Positions 24,398 through 35,653 of a DNA stretch of 64,000 nucleotides are shown here, one piece after another. Location of the stretch: assembly GCA_038030265.1 (NCBI GenBank), contig CM075939.1:49271253-49335252 (forward strand). Direction: 5' to 3'. Position numbers and translations under genes: made by a program. The first letter of the stretch is position 1, and the number at the start of each line of letters is the position of its first letter. Origin of the DNA: Corythucha ciliata (lineage: Eukaryota > Arthropoda > Insecta > Hemiptera > Tingidae). Under the pieces are notes generated by a model that made no database searches, had not been told where the DNA came from, and worked only from the letters and a program-made list of their open reading frames with translations.

Positions 24398-25387
24398 TTA
24401 ATATTTTTGGTGCGAGTTGGAGGGAATCTCCAATGTACCATTGGAACGCACATTAGTAGAGCGCGGTAAAGGTGGGAAAACTGCGTTGTCGTCCATGTCA
24501 GCGATAGCTGAATAATAGGAGCCCGAGTGTACTTGTTTAGCCTCGAAGTAAGGAATATTTTTCTGCGCCATTAATTGCTTGATTTTTTTCTCTTTGGAAT
24601 AGGCGGGGCACACTTTTTTATCGACCGCGGAATGATTACCATTGCAGTTGACGCATTTCGTTTGATTACTGTGGCATTCACTGCTTGGGTGATTTTCGCC
24701 ACACATTTCGCACCGTTTCTTCCCCTTACACTGATCAGAGTAATGACCGTATCTTAAGCAAGATCGGCACTGTATCACATTCTGAACGTACGTTTCTACC
24801 TCGCATCGAGAGTAATAGATTATATACAAAACGCGGCAGGCATTGCCCTCTTACTGTTATAAGGACAGATTGGGTCGGTATATATGAGGTTTCTTTATTT
24901 TCTCGATCAACAACACGCCGGTTTAACCTTTTAATATCAATCAATTCCAAGCTACCAGTGGAGAATTTCAATACCTTTTTTATTTCCTCGTCACTTATTT
25001 GGGTATCAACACCTCTTATAACACCTTTCCTTTGTAAAGCGAACTTTGGAATGTACGCTAACATATTTTTTTCTTTTAAGATTTTAGAGGCAACTAGCTT
25101 ATTCGCGGAAATTTTCTTTATATGTATTACTTGAAATTATTGTTTCTTCAGTGTACAAAATTTTACCTACTGCCATAGGGTGCATCCTCGAGATCCCTTG
25201 TTTTTCTCCGTCCATGCTTTCAATGAAAACAACGAATGGCCCTGCATGCATCATCATTTTTGTATGTTAATTCTTTTACCTGAGTAGTTGGTCGGGTTTT
25301 AAGGGTACTATTGTCTATTTCAGTGAATTCAACGTCCTCAGGAGGAGCAGGCGGTGGGTATTTCTTCCCACCGCTTTTCTCACCCAT
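24398..25387 (-). pseudogene. I-like LINE ORF1 (Gag-like, three zinc knuckles), broken
   Basis: The start codon at 25387 opens MGEKSGGKKY. Reading continues with frameshifts near 25240, 25115 and 24825. The C-terminal 143 codons carry three knuckles: CRSCLRYGHYSDQC, CEMCGENHPSSEC and CVNCNGNHSAVDKKVC. This is the nucleic-acid-binding ORF1 layout of Jockey/I/R1-type LINEs. Its role is RNA binding and RNP assembly (family knowledge). It lies 147 bp upstream of ORF2 on the same strand. Confidence 0.85.
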
Positions 25388-26539
25388 CCTCACCGTTCTA
25401 TTTGAACGACTATTTAAAGAAAAGTATTTGGAATTTTAACGAAAACAATTCAACGAGAATAAATTAATGCGAACACAAGATTAACAATAACACCAACAAA
25501 TTCACGACTAGAGTTTGACTAGGTTTGAGCTCAAATAAATAGTATGCTATCCGACCGAAGGTTGAGAGAGCACTGAGTTTTTTTATTATACATTGACTAT
25601 GATGTCCGTACTTTTACGGAGCTTCCCTCTCTTTTTCATTGGACCTAGCCAATGCTTTGGTCTACTTAAGTTTTTCGACCCGACCTGATTAAAAAAACAC
25701 GGGAGAAATGATGAATCCGATAATTATGCGCCATTCATTTACACTTAATGAGGACCGTGCAAATTTTCTGAACAGAGCGCTCTGTTGGGAACCCAAGCGT
25801 TACTGGATATTAAACAAAAACCGTTCCCCTCAGGTATCCTATGGAGTTCATCAGTTAGATTTGAAAAATTGACGATTTTTATTGGTTCTTGAAAGTTTAA
25901 GAAGGGCCTCACTTTTCTTGAAGTTCATTCGTGCATTTTAGCTTATTGTGAGTTGTTGGTTTCAATTGCTTTTTGCGCATTTCGATTTTTTTTTTTTTTT
26001 TTTTAATAGCCTTTATTGAAAGAAAGGAACAATAGTTATGAATTCTAATTACCGCAGGCAATACTCATGGTTATTAGACCGTCTGAGGAGTTGAGATTTT
26101 AATCACAATAATAAACAGGAGATCTTGTTTTTCAAATATTATTTCTGAAATAGCTGTAGAACTGATAACAGTTCGAATGCATTTTAAGACCATTTCCGGG
26201 GTGATATTCTATACAAAGCAAGATCTCCCGTCATTGAAGAATTTCGTAAAGATTAATCTGAGCGGCTCAAATCCTTGATTGGTGCAGAAATAGAGCGGAA
26301 ATTTAAGGGCCAAATTTAGGCGGCGGCTGAGAACGGGTCGAGGGGACCAACCTGAAACCTCCCCTTAAAGCTTTAAAAAATCTTAAACATCCCGGAGTTA
26401 AAATTGCAATGGCGCATGCACACTCGCATGGAATGCGCTTGTTTCTGACCGCCAGCAGCTGGATGAAATTGTTTTCAATTCCTTTCTGTTTTTTTATCAT
26501 TTCTATTCGCGATGGACTGTCCTGGTACTTCCCATGATG
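25388..26539. other. Probable LINE 5' UTR, then unassigned DNA
   Basis: 25388 to about 25540 may be the 5' leader of the I-like LINE. At 25986-26004 is a T19 run. Read on the minus strand it is an A tail about 12 bases after an AATAAA (about 26012-26022), so it could be the 3' end of another retroposed transcript. No coding body was recognised. Confidence 0.4.
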
Positions 26540-27152
26540 TACTTCTCCGTTGCGGTTTTGAAAGTGTAGTATTTGAGGGTCGTGATGCTGGGATGAAAAA
26601 GGGCCGCTTGCCCTTTTTCGGAAGGAGAAGACTCCTGGAGTTCGGTCAGTCCTGTCGGCATTTTTGATTCGGCAGACTACCGTGAACAGGAAACCTGAGT
26701 GATTAGTGATGTACGAATCGCTACTTTTACCACCATAACATTAAGACTTGAAAATTATGGCTCCATTTGGTGAAACGGCTGCTAAAAATTTCAATGTATG
26801 CGCACTTTTATAGTGAGAATACACCAAAACTCGATGAGAAATGGACGCCGGCGTTTCTGTTTCAATTTCCGTACAATCAATAGTAGCTCTAGTATTCGGA
26901 AAAAATTTCTCGGGTCAGGGAAATTCTTGAAGCTGTTATTCTGTGAACCCCGAACAGAATGCGTAGAACACCAAAACTAGTACCGTGCTTAAGTTTCATG
27001 AAAAATAATAACAAAGCTTGTTTTTTTGGCATAGAATAAAATGACTGGTCCGGAAAGATGGACAGAAAAAAGTCGAATGTCTCAAATGAAACGCTTGTGA
27101 GTTCCTTTAAGCCGGCTTCGGACTTTATACTGTCAAACCCATGGAAGCCCAA
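26540..27152 (-). pseudogene. DDE_4-type transposase domain (THAP element)
   Basis: The minus strand first gives an HTH-like segment (FGVLRILFGVHRITASRIS). After a frameshift near 26890 it gives ATIDCTEIETETPA and YSHYKSAHTLKFL, then CYGGKSSDSYITNHSGF and FFIPAS. These match, in order, the first catalytic Asp motif (IDCTE), the S.YK..NT.K motif, the SK.YGG..SD..IT..SG motif and the late FIP motif of DDE_Tnp_4 transposases (ISL2EU/PIF-like; family knowledge). Stops and frameshifts make it non-functional. The THAP exons lie directly upstream in the same orientation. Confidence 0.8.
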
Positions 27153-27322
27153 GAATTTCGCCGTAATATGGGATGGACCACATGATTTATCAATTCTGTG
27201 CGTGTTCTTAATAATAGTTTTTAAGTTAGCCTAAGTGGCAACGTCATTTCCCATAAAACTGCAACTAAATTCGAAAAATGAATTGTCATATTCCATAGAG
27301 CACTGGCACAACACGGATAAAT

Positions 27323-27930
27323 TTAGTGAAGCCATCCCGTTGACAGTGGTGGGTTCATTCTCGGTGGAAATGGCATCGGAACCCACAGCAGCCAATACGG
27401 TTGTGAGCCTTTCCCGTTGCCGCTTGAATCTGCGGTCAAGTCAGCCTCTGAGGCTGGGCGCTTCCTGTACACGCTGGGGAAAATCGTGGGCACATAAACT
27501 GGATGATTTTCTATGTTTGACCACAATCCTCCGACGAAATGGACGCTACAAATCCTCGAATATTTTGTGGGCTTCCACAAGCTACCGTCAGGACTAAAAA
27601 AAAAATAACATTATAAGTAAAATGCACTATCCCGTGGCATGGTCATAGTGGGCGTGGGGGAAAAAATCTGTAGCGAAAAAGCATAAACTGTCATAATTCA
27701 TAATAATCTAGAAACGAAGTGAATTTTTCACCCAACACGCCACCGAACTTTGTTTACAGGAATAAAATAAAGAAGAATCTTACTTTTTACGGTTGACCGC
27801 CAAAATCCACCGTCTCCGTCGATCTTGTTCATACGGTTTATTTGGAAAGCGATAAAAACTAATCGTCCCGCTGGTGTTTTCTCGGGTATTGTGACACCCA
27901 ACAACACAACAAATAACAATTTTTTTGATC
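27323..27930 (-). pseudogene. THAP domain in two exons (transposon DNA-binding domain)
   Basis: Exon 1 (about 27930-27784) gives ICCVVGCHN ... FYRFPNK ... RRRWILAVNRK, and exon 2 (27593-27323) gives DGSLWKPTKYSRICSVHF ... YVPTIFP. Together they show the THAP C2CH pattern (CVVGC ... CSVH), the essential Trp and the late Pro. The break coincides with a good donor (AA/GTAAGATT at 27783) and a T-rich acceptor (TTTTAG at 27594). The 190-bp intron keeps phase. An in-frame ATG for exon 1 is not visible, so the start is decayed or lies in a further exon. It probably formed one transcript with the DDE domain. Confidence 0.8.
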
Positions 27931-28379
27931 AAATAGTATAAATAATAATGAAAACTTCTTCCGAACTTAAATTTCTTTACAGCGAACGCCCGGTAGATAA
28001 CAGTTTGTTTGATATCCAGTCACGACAAGCTCGCCGCTAGTCTGCGCGGCGATCAGATTGCACGGTCCCTATACACGCACCTCTGCAATTTGGAGTTTTG
28101 AATTTCCATAGAGATCTTGAAAGCTTCGGAAAGCTACTCGCCTCGAAGAAAGTAAACACGAGTTCGCACAAGCCAAACGGATATTAAACCAAATAATAAA
28201 CAAAAACGTATGTGAGAGGTTGATGAGTGAGAAAATATGCCGCCCCAATGCTTCAGAAGTGTATGCAGTAGCCTCGTGCAAGCTCTGGTACGTCACACAG
28301 GGGCTGAGGTAGGTAGGTACCCCCTGGAACCCTGTCCATACATACAAATTTAATATTTTAAATATATTGCATTCATTTT

Positions 28380-28470
28380 TATAGTGAAAAAGGATACCAA
28401 TCGGGTTATTTAACCGAATTTCACAATAAAAAAGCGTCAGAGACCAAAATTTCTGGTACGTGCACCTTCC
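28380..28470 (-). repeat. Segment shared with 49625-49710
   Basis: On the minus strand, TTTTGGTCTCTGACGCTTTT plus about 60 flanking bases resembles the plus strand near 49650 (TGTTGGTCAGTGACACTTTT). Both lie upstream of a THAP exon in matching orientation, so this may be the 5' region of one transposon family. Confidence 0.55.
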
Positions 28471-28527
28471 ACATTTACAAGACTGAACCTTTTTGAGTGT
28501 CGCTGTGTCGCTGCTTATCTTTTTCAT

Positions 28528-31209
28528 TATAATAACGCATCGACGACGCGTATTGGCTTAATAGTTGGCTATCCGAGAGACGGAAGAAAACCCCCTTTTA
28601 AAGTTCGTTCACTCTCGATGAATCGGTTTAAATTACAAACCAGCGATCTTGGAGCGAACCGACAATGGCCCGTGGGTTCACGACCGTTCTACGAAAAGTT
28701 GCGATGAACACGCAGCTATTCTTACACGAGTCTTGCAAGGCGAGCGTTTTTGCATGTTACAGACCGGTAAAGAAACACATTTTATTCCGTGTTGATAAAA
28801 AAAAAAAAAAAATTGTCCACCACTTCAAAGGATTAGGCAGACAGGTTGTTAGTACTACGAACATTGCGTCACACGTCAATCACTTTAAAGCAATGAATTA
28901 TTTATTTCTCTCCAACACCAAACTACTGTCGGATTGCCTCTATTCTACCAGCTTTAAGCATCCTTTCCGGTGAAAGTCCCACCTCCCCCTTCACCAACCA
29001 ACAACCATGTTGATTTACCGGCGAAGATGAATACATTCGGGCCCACAGCCACCATTCCTTCCTCGTTTGCCACTTTACATATATCTTTTCGGCTTCAGAG
29101 CTTTCTTATTTTCCGTGAAAAGAATCTTGTTTGGTAGTGGTTGAATAGAATGAGAGGGTAAACGTTTTTATGATGAGATTCCACGAAAATTAGTTTCACG
29201 AATCAAAGCGCTTTGTATGGTGGTATGAAAGATAAGGAGGAGCAATTTTTCAATTTTGCTGCTTTTTCAACGTTATACAATAACATTGGTGAGGGGAAAT
29301 GACGTTTATAATTTTCCCAGCAGTCGACGACCCACCGTTTTTTTTCCAAGGAGCGTACTCCGACCTCTGTGAGTCATTTGTCATCTGTTTTACGCTTCAT
29401 GTAAAATGTATGTCATCATAAATTTTAATTTTTTACTTCATTGCCCCACCGTGTACTTGCCATGGGTGGGTTTGTTCTCTCTCTAACAATAGATTTTATC
29501 CTACAGCATGTACAAGCATTTTTATAAAACTTGAATCATGCATAGAAGAACCAACGGCGCTTTTCATAAATTACAACTAAATGTGGTTGGTCAGGGTATT
29601 ACTAACCCCCTCACCCTTGTTCTCACTTTCGTTCCATTATCTTTTTCAAATAATTAAATCTCACGTCAGCCAAACACTCGAATAAATAAATTAATAAAGA
29701 GAGTACAATGTTTTTGCCTTTCGACCCACTTCTAGTAGGCTGGGTCGCGCACACCGGTTTAGTTTTCCCTTCAGGTTGTGTTACGCGAGTCAGGGCTCTT
29801 CCTCCTAATGTATGAAAATGGTAGCCAAGGGAAAATGAAACCCTTCCCTTCCACCCCTGTTCATTCATGCCTAAGCAAACAGTTTCAACCGGCGCGGCGC
29901 GGCGTTGCTTTATAATATTTATCTTTGGGCTCTCAGGTTTCGAAGGGAAAGGTGAAAAAGACGTCGAAGTGGCGAATTCCAGTTTTGACGGTGGCCCAGA
30001 AAGTCTAACATAGGTTTGTCCAAAGTTTTGGGGGGGCTACTTTCTTGACGATATTGCTCGCCTAAAATGAGCAAGTTATTCACACTGTTCAAAATGAGGA
30101 AAATTAATTGTAATTTTATTTTAAAAATAAGGAATGAAACTGTGGAAAGGTTTGCGAGGGTTAAAATATGTGGAAGTATTTATATACCTTGTGGTTTCCA
30201 CAACGGCATTTTCTTTCGACCTTACTCTCCTTTACGCTATTTTTTTTTCAAACGAATAGTTGACTTTCCAAGTAAATTTTTAAAGAGTTTCTTCAAACAA
30301 AGTTAGAACGTCCCTCTTTTGTTATTTCCGCTTCACAAAAACCAAGATTTGAAGAACTTTCCAAAGAAATGAACGCATAACACTGCGTAAGCATTAACGT
30401 TTCTGATGTTCAAGACAAATAGAAGTGTTCAAGTTTAGCCGAACAAATTCAGCTAGATTTCCAGATCGATACACCCTCCTCCACCTCGCAATTACCAACA
30501 TAATTCGATCAAATAGACAGTCTGGCAATCGTTTAGAAGCTTTGATTTTCCTTCATTATACGTCCCAGCACAATGACTATAACCAGCACGTTTGTTTATT
30601 ATTCAAAAGTCTGGCACCGCCCACTATTTATTAGCCGGCTTTGTCTAGGTATTTTATTAGTATTATGTAACCGGTGCGCTACACTGGGGAGCGAATAAGG
30701 AGTAGGTTCGGCGGGCTGTATCAAGGAGGGGTGATTGACCTCCAGTAAATCAGAACCAAAAAAAAAAATATACATTTTACGACTTCAGAAAATTTATGAA
30801 AATAAAAAGTGGACCTTCTACGAATACACGTTATACGCCAGTTTCTCCCTTTCCTTCAGAGGTCAGCGTAGGGCCAAAGGGGGAGGCGACGATCCGTCGA
30901 GGCGGTATCTCCGCATCTGCTCTCTCGCCGGAGGGCGTTAAGTTTCGATGACGTTCGAGATGTCTTGACTGTACGCTATGGCCAAATGCTGGGGTTGACG
31001 TTGAGGTCGGCAATATTTTCCCCAACGTATACGATGCCCTAATAGGGCCGGAAACGGGACAACTTTATTGTGCATCGGCACAAGTAGCTGCTGCAGTCTC
31101 CTAATGACTCAGGGGACAGAAGGCCTTTTTTCCAGAGCCGGGAAAATAATGGCGAAATTAACGTCCAACACAACGAAAAATGTTAACAACAGCGGTAAGA
31201 ACGATACGA
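28528..31209. other. No recognisable gene
   Basis: Unassigned DNA with an A-rich run near 28799 and a short GGCGCGGCGCGGCG segment near 29892. Open frames are short and give no family match. Confidence 0.5.
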
Positions 31210-31435
31210 GGAGAGACTCGATTTTATTGGTTCACTGCTCTAAACAATTAAAAGCGTTTTCTATTTGCATAAAATTCAGCTCTGGAGGCGAGCATTTCCA
31301 CCCGTCTTTTCCGTTACCATATGATATAATTCAGAGAAGACGGATGGAAATGCTCGGCTCCAGCGCTGAATTTTATGCAAATAGAAAACGCTTTTAATTG
31401 TTTAGAGCAGTGAACCAATAAAATCGAGTCTCTCC
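31210..31435. repeat. Long inverted repeat, 102-bp arms
   Basis: Left arm 31210-31311 and right arm 31334-31435 are inverted copies with about five mismatches and a 22-bp spacer. The arms start GGAGAGACTCGATTTTATTG. Its RNA would fold into a long hairpin. It may be a foldback transposon or the inverted terminal structure of the Penelope-like element that follows; the second reading is inference. Confidence 0.88.
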
Positions 31436-31852
31436 ACGCTCGTCGTCTTTATTCGCTAAGTGCATTTTCAACGCCCCTGTGTCATCATCAGAGCTAATCG
31501 AGAAGCAACAACAGTATCAAGTCATTAATAAATAAAAACTTAAACAATAACAAAATTAATTTCTTACCACTAAAAATCTAATACATATAGGTAAACGTCA
31601 GAAAATATTCTATTTACATCCCTAGGGCATTATCTATTCAAAACTACATCACACAATTACTAGAGATGGTTGTGGGCGGAGGGGAATCACAGTAGGAAGG
31701 AAGGAGGTTGGCTAGTAGTAGGGGAGACTTTGAAGGACGGTTATCAGAGGCGAATTGCTCGCTTCTTGGCGCTCATTTAGGCAGCGTACACTTCTTTCCA
31801 GCTCCATAATAATGAAAAAACCTTCCAGGGCTGGTGCTCGTCCTCTGTTCTG
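31436..31852. other. Gap between inverted repeat and Penelope RT
   Basis: AT-rich, no coding frame recognised. It could be the 3' part of the Penelope-like element (where a GIY-YIG domain is often found), but no such motif is visible. Confidence 0.35.
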
Positions 31853-32590
31853 CTAACGACGGTTCATCCACGTGTCATCCACGTATCTTCCCCATAACCC
31901 AATCAAGTTCCTGAATAGATTAGCTTCCGACGTGACAAACTTCTTCTCAAAATCGTCCATGACGATATCCGCGCTTAACGGTGAAACGGCTGACCCCAGG
32001 GTTAGCCCTTTTTCTTGTGCATAAAACCGTCCGTTAAACTGCAGTAGTTCTGTCTAAGGCAGAGTTCAAAGAGACCTATCAACGCTTGCCCTTTTAGCTT
32101 GTTACTCGCCGTTCCATCTATCGTGGCCCCGATAATTTTAACGCCTCTTTTGGTGGGATAGAAGTGAACAGGTTTACTACGTCGAACGACACAAGCCTGG
32201 ATTTCTCCGTAAGCTGTACTTTCTGGAACTCGCTGACACATTTCATGCTGTTTTTATACGTGAAACTTGGTTCGAATTTAGTTAATTCATGAAATTCTTC
32301 ACATGCCTTTTTCCCTATCAATTCTGATGGCGCTCCCATGTATGAAACGACTGGTCTTATTCGAGGGAAGTAGTCGTCTGATTGCTTATGCATCTTGGGA
32401 AGAGAATATAGCCTGGGTGGTTTCGTGTTCATCTGAATGAACCTCTTTGCATTTATTTCCCATGGTGTTAAAAGAAATTGCGAAGCCTTCACAATGTTCC
32501 GGCATTCTTTGTTGAACTGTCCGGTAGGATCCCTTTCTAGCACTTTGAAATCATTTTATTTCAAAAATTCTACACTACACTTTGTGTATC
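31853..32590 (-). pseudogene. Penelope-like element reverse transcriptase fragment
   Basis: Reading down the minus strand through two or three frames gives LYSLPKMHK, IRPVVSYMGAPS, SFDVVNLFTSIP (motif A), LQFNGRFYAQEKGLTLGSAV, SPLSADIVMDDFE and RYVDDTWM (motif C at 31874-31885). LPK.HK, the PIVS-like motif and YVDD with an FNG.FY.Q..G..MGS-type block are diagnostic of Penelope-like RTs. Frameshifts near 32130 and 32040 and a stop at 31855 break it. No GIY-YIG nuclease is visible. The upstream end abuts the foldback element at 32591. The protein would copy element RNA into DNA at telomere-like or nicked ends (family knowledge). Confidence 0.88.
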
Positions 32591-32752
32591 GGTCGCGGTC
32601 AGGTTGCTGAGGAGGTTACACTGGTTGGAGGGCAAACGACCCCCCCTTCACCATGTCACCATGACGACAACAACTGAACAGTGATGATAGAACCAATTAA
32701 ACTAGTGAACTTTGTTTGCCTACCAACCAACCTGACACCCCTGACCGCGACC
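32591..32752. mobile_element. Short TIR element, 162 bp
   Basis: The ends are GGTCGCGGTCAGG and CCTGACCGCGACC, perfect inverses over 13 bp with looser pairing (TGGTTGG...GGCAAAC) inside. TAT lies just outside on both sides, apart from one extra C on the left. It directly borders the Penelope fragment. Confidence 0.7.
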
Positions 32753-34024
32753 TATATTGGCCCCGCAAAGATTACGGGACCACCCCTGGTGGCGTACACA
32801 GAACATTCCTAGAGTAGACACTCATGATAGTTACTGGTTGCTATTGCTACATCATTTTTTATACGGTTGTCTTTTCCGGTAGATGTGTTGGAAGCGGCTT
32901 AAAGTTACACAGAAATTTGCTCTTAATTTTTTCTCGAATTTTGTCGTGATGTTGCCGGTAATTAACGCAATGAGAATTAGCTAGGGCATAGTGAGACCCG
33001 TGAGAAGATAATGACAGGAGCGGATCAAAATCTGAACCCTTAATGGGTGGAGGAGGTAATGCTGATGGGTTTTCTCATCGGTAACTTGAAAATAGCGCGT
33101 TCTACATCAGCAGCATCTTTTCTACAAATTGTTCAATAATTGTTGGCATCGTGGCACGAAGCAATATTTGGAAATCCACTCCTGTGTCACTGAGTGTCCT
33201 TCATTAACTTAAACTGCGTGACAGCGGAGTCAGCGTGCAATTCCTTCCGTCCTAGGTAAGTTTTCTTTGTTTTCTTTTATGCGTGTTTGCATGAGCGTTA
33301 GACATTGAGTGCAATTTTATGAGACAAATCAGTCAAGTCGTGCTTATTATTGGAAGGCTAATATTTTAATAACATAACAAGGTATTTACTCTTGCCTTGA
33401 AGCAATGCTCCAAGTCTTCCTGGATTTCCTAAACCGTTAGCAGGTTGTGGTTGAGAATCTTCTTAAAGTATGAGGCCTGAGAGAAATTACGATAGGAAAA
33501 ATTATCCTTATTAATACTAAATTTTCCTTATTCTCGTATTTATAAAGCATATTTTTCTGTCTTTCTGTTTGTGTCTTGTGAATTATCACGGCGTGAGACG
33601 GGAATGCTTTCCCTCCCAGCACGATCCTCATGACGCCTGATGCCTAGCTCTCAGTTTCCATAACTTGTCACTGAGCTGTTCCACATTATTAGTTTTTAAT
33701 TTTAATTTTTATTTTATTTTTAAAACCAAAACATACGATGAAGGAGGAGGCTCCCATCTCCTTCTCATTTCACTGCCGTTTTTCTAAATTGATTTATGTA
33801 TTTATTATTTTAACAAGCCCGACATTCAACGCCCGAGCGCAGAGATCCTGTCGTAGCATTTCTGTCAATCTGAGGTCATAATCCAAGTTCAAACTCCAAA
33901 TTCACTTATTATTCCAATTTGTAAAAGGTAGTGGCCAACTGAAGAATCCCCATGGAGCATGAACTGGCTGAATTCGTGGCGTAAACAAAATCCCGAAGTA
34001 AAAAAGCGTATTCGTCGAGCGTAA
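32753..34024. other. No recognisable gene
   Basis: Unassigned AT-rich DNA; no coding or terminal motifs seen. Confidence 0.5.
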
Positions 34025-34840
34025 CGTCGAGTTCGGACGGACAAGTTACCGGAAAAAAAGAAGAAACCCGATTCTCACATTAATTTTGGTATTGCGGGTT
34101 ATTCAATTTATAGAGCAGACCATCCCAGTGGCAGGAGGAAAGGAGGGTCTGCCATTTTCATTCGGACACCGATAAGTCACAATCCCCTTCCACCGATCGA
34201 GGAAGAGGAAATTCAGATAGCTCGAGTGAGCATCAAATTAAACACGAGTTACTATCAAGTTTGCTCTTATTACTCCGCTCCTGTGTACCGATTACTACCA
34301 GTTCATTACTGGGATGTTTTTCATGAGCTTGGAAGTTCGTTCTTGCTCGGCGGCGATTTCAACGCAAAGCATCCTAGATGGGGCTCAAATGTGACAAATC
34401 CACGAGGACGGATTCTATCTTATATAGGATTTCAATACAATTTGCAATTTATATATCCCATAAGTCCCACTCACCAGCCGGCACAAGGGCAAGTTCCCGA
34501 CGTTCTGGATATATTCATATGCAAAAATATGATCAATTTATGTTCAAACGCCTCCGTAATATATGAGTTGAGTTCCGACCATTACCCGGTGATGATGACT
34601 ATCAATGCTCATCATGATAGACGCCAATCATGTACAGGACTGATAAAACTGCCATTCGACTGGGAGAAATACAAGTCCACTCTAGAAGAGCTAATAAATC
34701 CAAATATACCCCTGAAAACAACAACAACAGACATTGATAAAGCTGTAAGCTACCTAACCCGTTCAGTACAACAAGCTGCAACAATCGCTCACCAGCCGCG
34801 ACAAAATTCATCTTCCACACCAAAACCGCTAAAGTGCTAA
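34025..34840 (+). pseudogene. Jockey-clade endonuclease fragment
   Basis: A stop-free run of about 271 codons matches the endonuclease part of the intact Jockey element at 54136-56799. Shared blocks are SIYRADHPS, GGSAIFIRT, GGDFNAKHPRWGS, NPRGR, VPDVLDIFI and LSSDHYPV (catalytic Asp and SDH retained). The N-terminal catalytic Glu region is degraded. The frame ends at a point equivalent to the start of the linker before the RT, and nothing of ORF1 or RT is nearby, so both ends are truncated. It belongs to a different Jockey lineage from the intact copy, to judge by the many substitutions. Confidence 0.88.
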
Positions 34841-34884
34841 TTCATTCAGATCAAGCATTTTTTACCGAGATTATTATAAATAAA

Positions 34885-35223
34885 CTCGATAGGAACTCGC
34901 TTAAGAACAAATCTTTATAAATAAATGATTTGATACCGAGTGCGTTCTGTTGACAATCGCTGGGGGCTCTGGTTAAAACGAATTTCTAAAGATTACAGAC
35001 TTTAAACAGAGTGCACTCGGTTAAGCTCTATAGGAACTTGCAAAAGATCAACTCTTTGAAAATTAGTAACTTAATATCGAGTATATTCTGTCTATAATCG
35101 TTAGGGGGTCGTTATAAAACGAATCATTAAAAATTACAGACTTACCACCGAGCAACTCAGCTGAAACTCGATATCGTCTCGGTTAATCCCGAATATCTAA
35201 ATATCACAGACTTTGAACAGACT
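34885..35223. repeat. Tandem repeat, 141-bp unit, about 2.4 copies
   Basis: Units start at 34885, 35026 and 35167 (CTCGATAGGAACTCGC / CTCTATAGGAACTTGC / CTCGATATCG) and share an ACAGACTT block. The spacing is exactly 141 bp twice. No coding. Confidence 0.75.
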
Positions 35224-35310
35224 ACTCTGCCTAAAAAAAGGGTAAATTTGACCTTAAAACCCGGATTACTAGTTGAAACACTGGGGTTTTAACCCACATA
35301 ACAGTAGTCC

Positions 35311-35653
35311 GTGGTCAAGTGGTCGTGAAATGACTCATTTGAGCGTCCTTGGGCCTGATGTGGTTAATATCGTGGAATTGAAGGTGGTACAAAACTTTAA
35401 TTGGCCTGTAAAAAAAAACTATCGGGTATCAGTAGTGATTGAACCAGACCATTTCAGGCCTGTTCAATGGAAATGAAATGCACAGAGTGGTCAAGGAGTC
35501 GTAAAATGACTCATTTGAACGTTCTTGGTCCTAGTGTGGTTAATATCTTGGAATTGAAGGTGGTACAAATCTCTAATTGGCCTGTAAAAAACTATTAGGT
35601 ATCAGTAGTGACTGAACGGGTACGTTCTGGGCCGGTTGGATGGGAATGAGACG
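35311..35653. repeat. Tandem duplication, about 176-bp unit, two copies
   Basis: GTGGTCAAGTGGTCGTGAAA at 35311 and GTGGTCAAGGAGTCGTAAAA at 35487 start two similar units. Both contain ATGACTCATTTGA, TGTGGTTAATATC and GAATTGAAGGTGGTACAAA. Confidence 0.85.

Larger units (their letters stand above)
18092..25387 (-). mobile_element. I-like non-LTR retrotransposon, decayed and split
   Basis: Minus-strand LINE. Its poly(A) tail appears as a T18 run at 18092-18109, followed (toward higher coordinates) by about 85 bp of 3' UTR. The element then continues past the 2.3-kb insertion 18197-20529 with ORF2 (20530-24251) and ORF1 (24398-25387). The endonuclease, RT, C-terminal RNase H and CCHC motif place it in the I/R1-like group. 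The 5' edge is not defined; TCAAATAA occurs both beside the tail (about 18082) and at about 25529, a weak candidate for the target duplication. Confidence 0.85.

Noticed and set aside
25986..27930. The THAP transposon as a processed retrocopy, given the A tail and AATAAA at 26 kb
   Set aside because: The predicted intron is still present and the tail is several hundred bases from the coding end; the tail probably belongs to another insertion.
28069..28527. 152-codon minus-strand frame with a CKCGRC motif
   Set aside because: No recognisable domain beyond the motif; part of it is the non-coding-looking segment shared with 49.6 kb, where the frame is not kept.
31440..31500. Possible hammerhead ribozyme (CTGATGA ... 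GAAA on the minus strand) near the Penelope fragment
   Set aside because: The bases between the two boxes do not form a convincing stem II and stem III is not evident.
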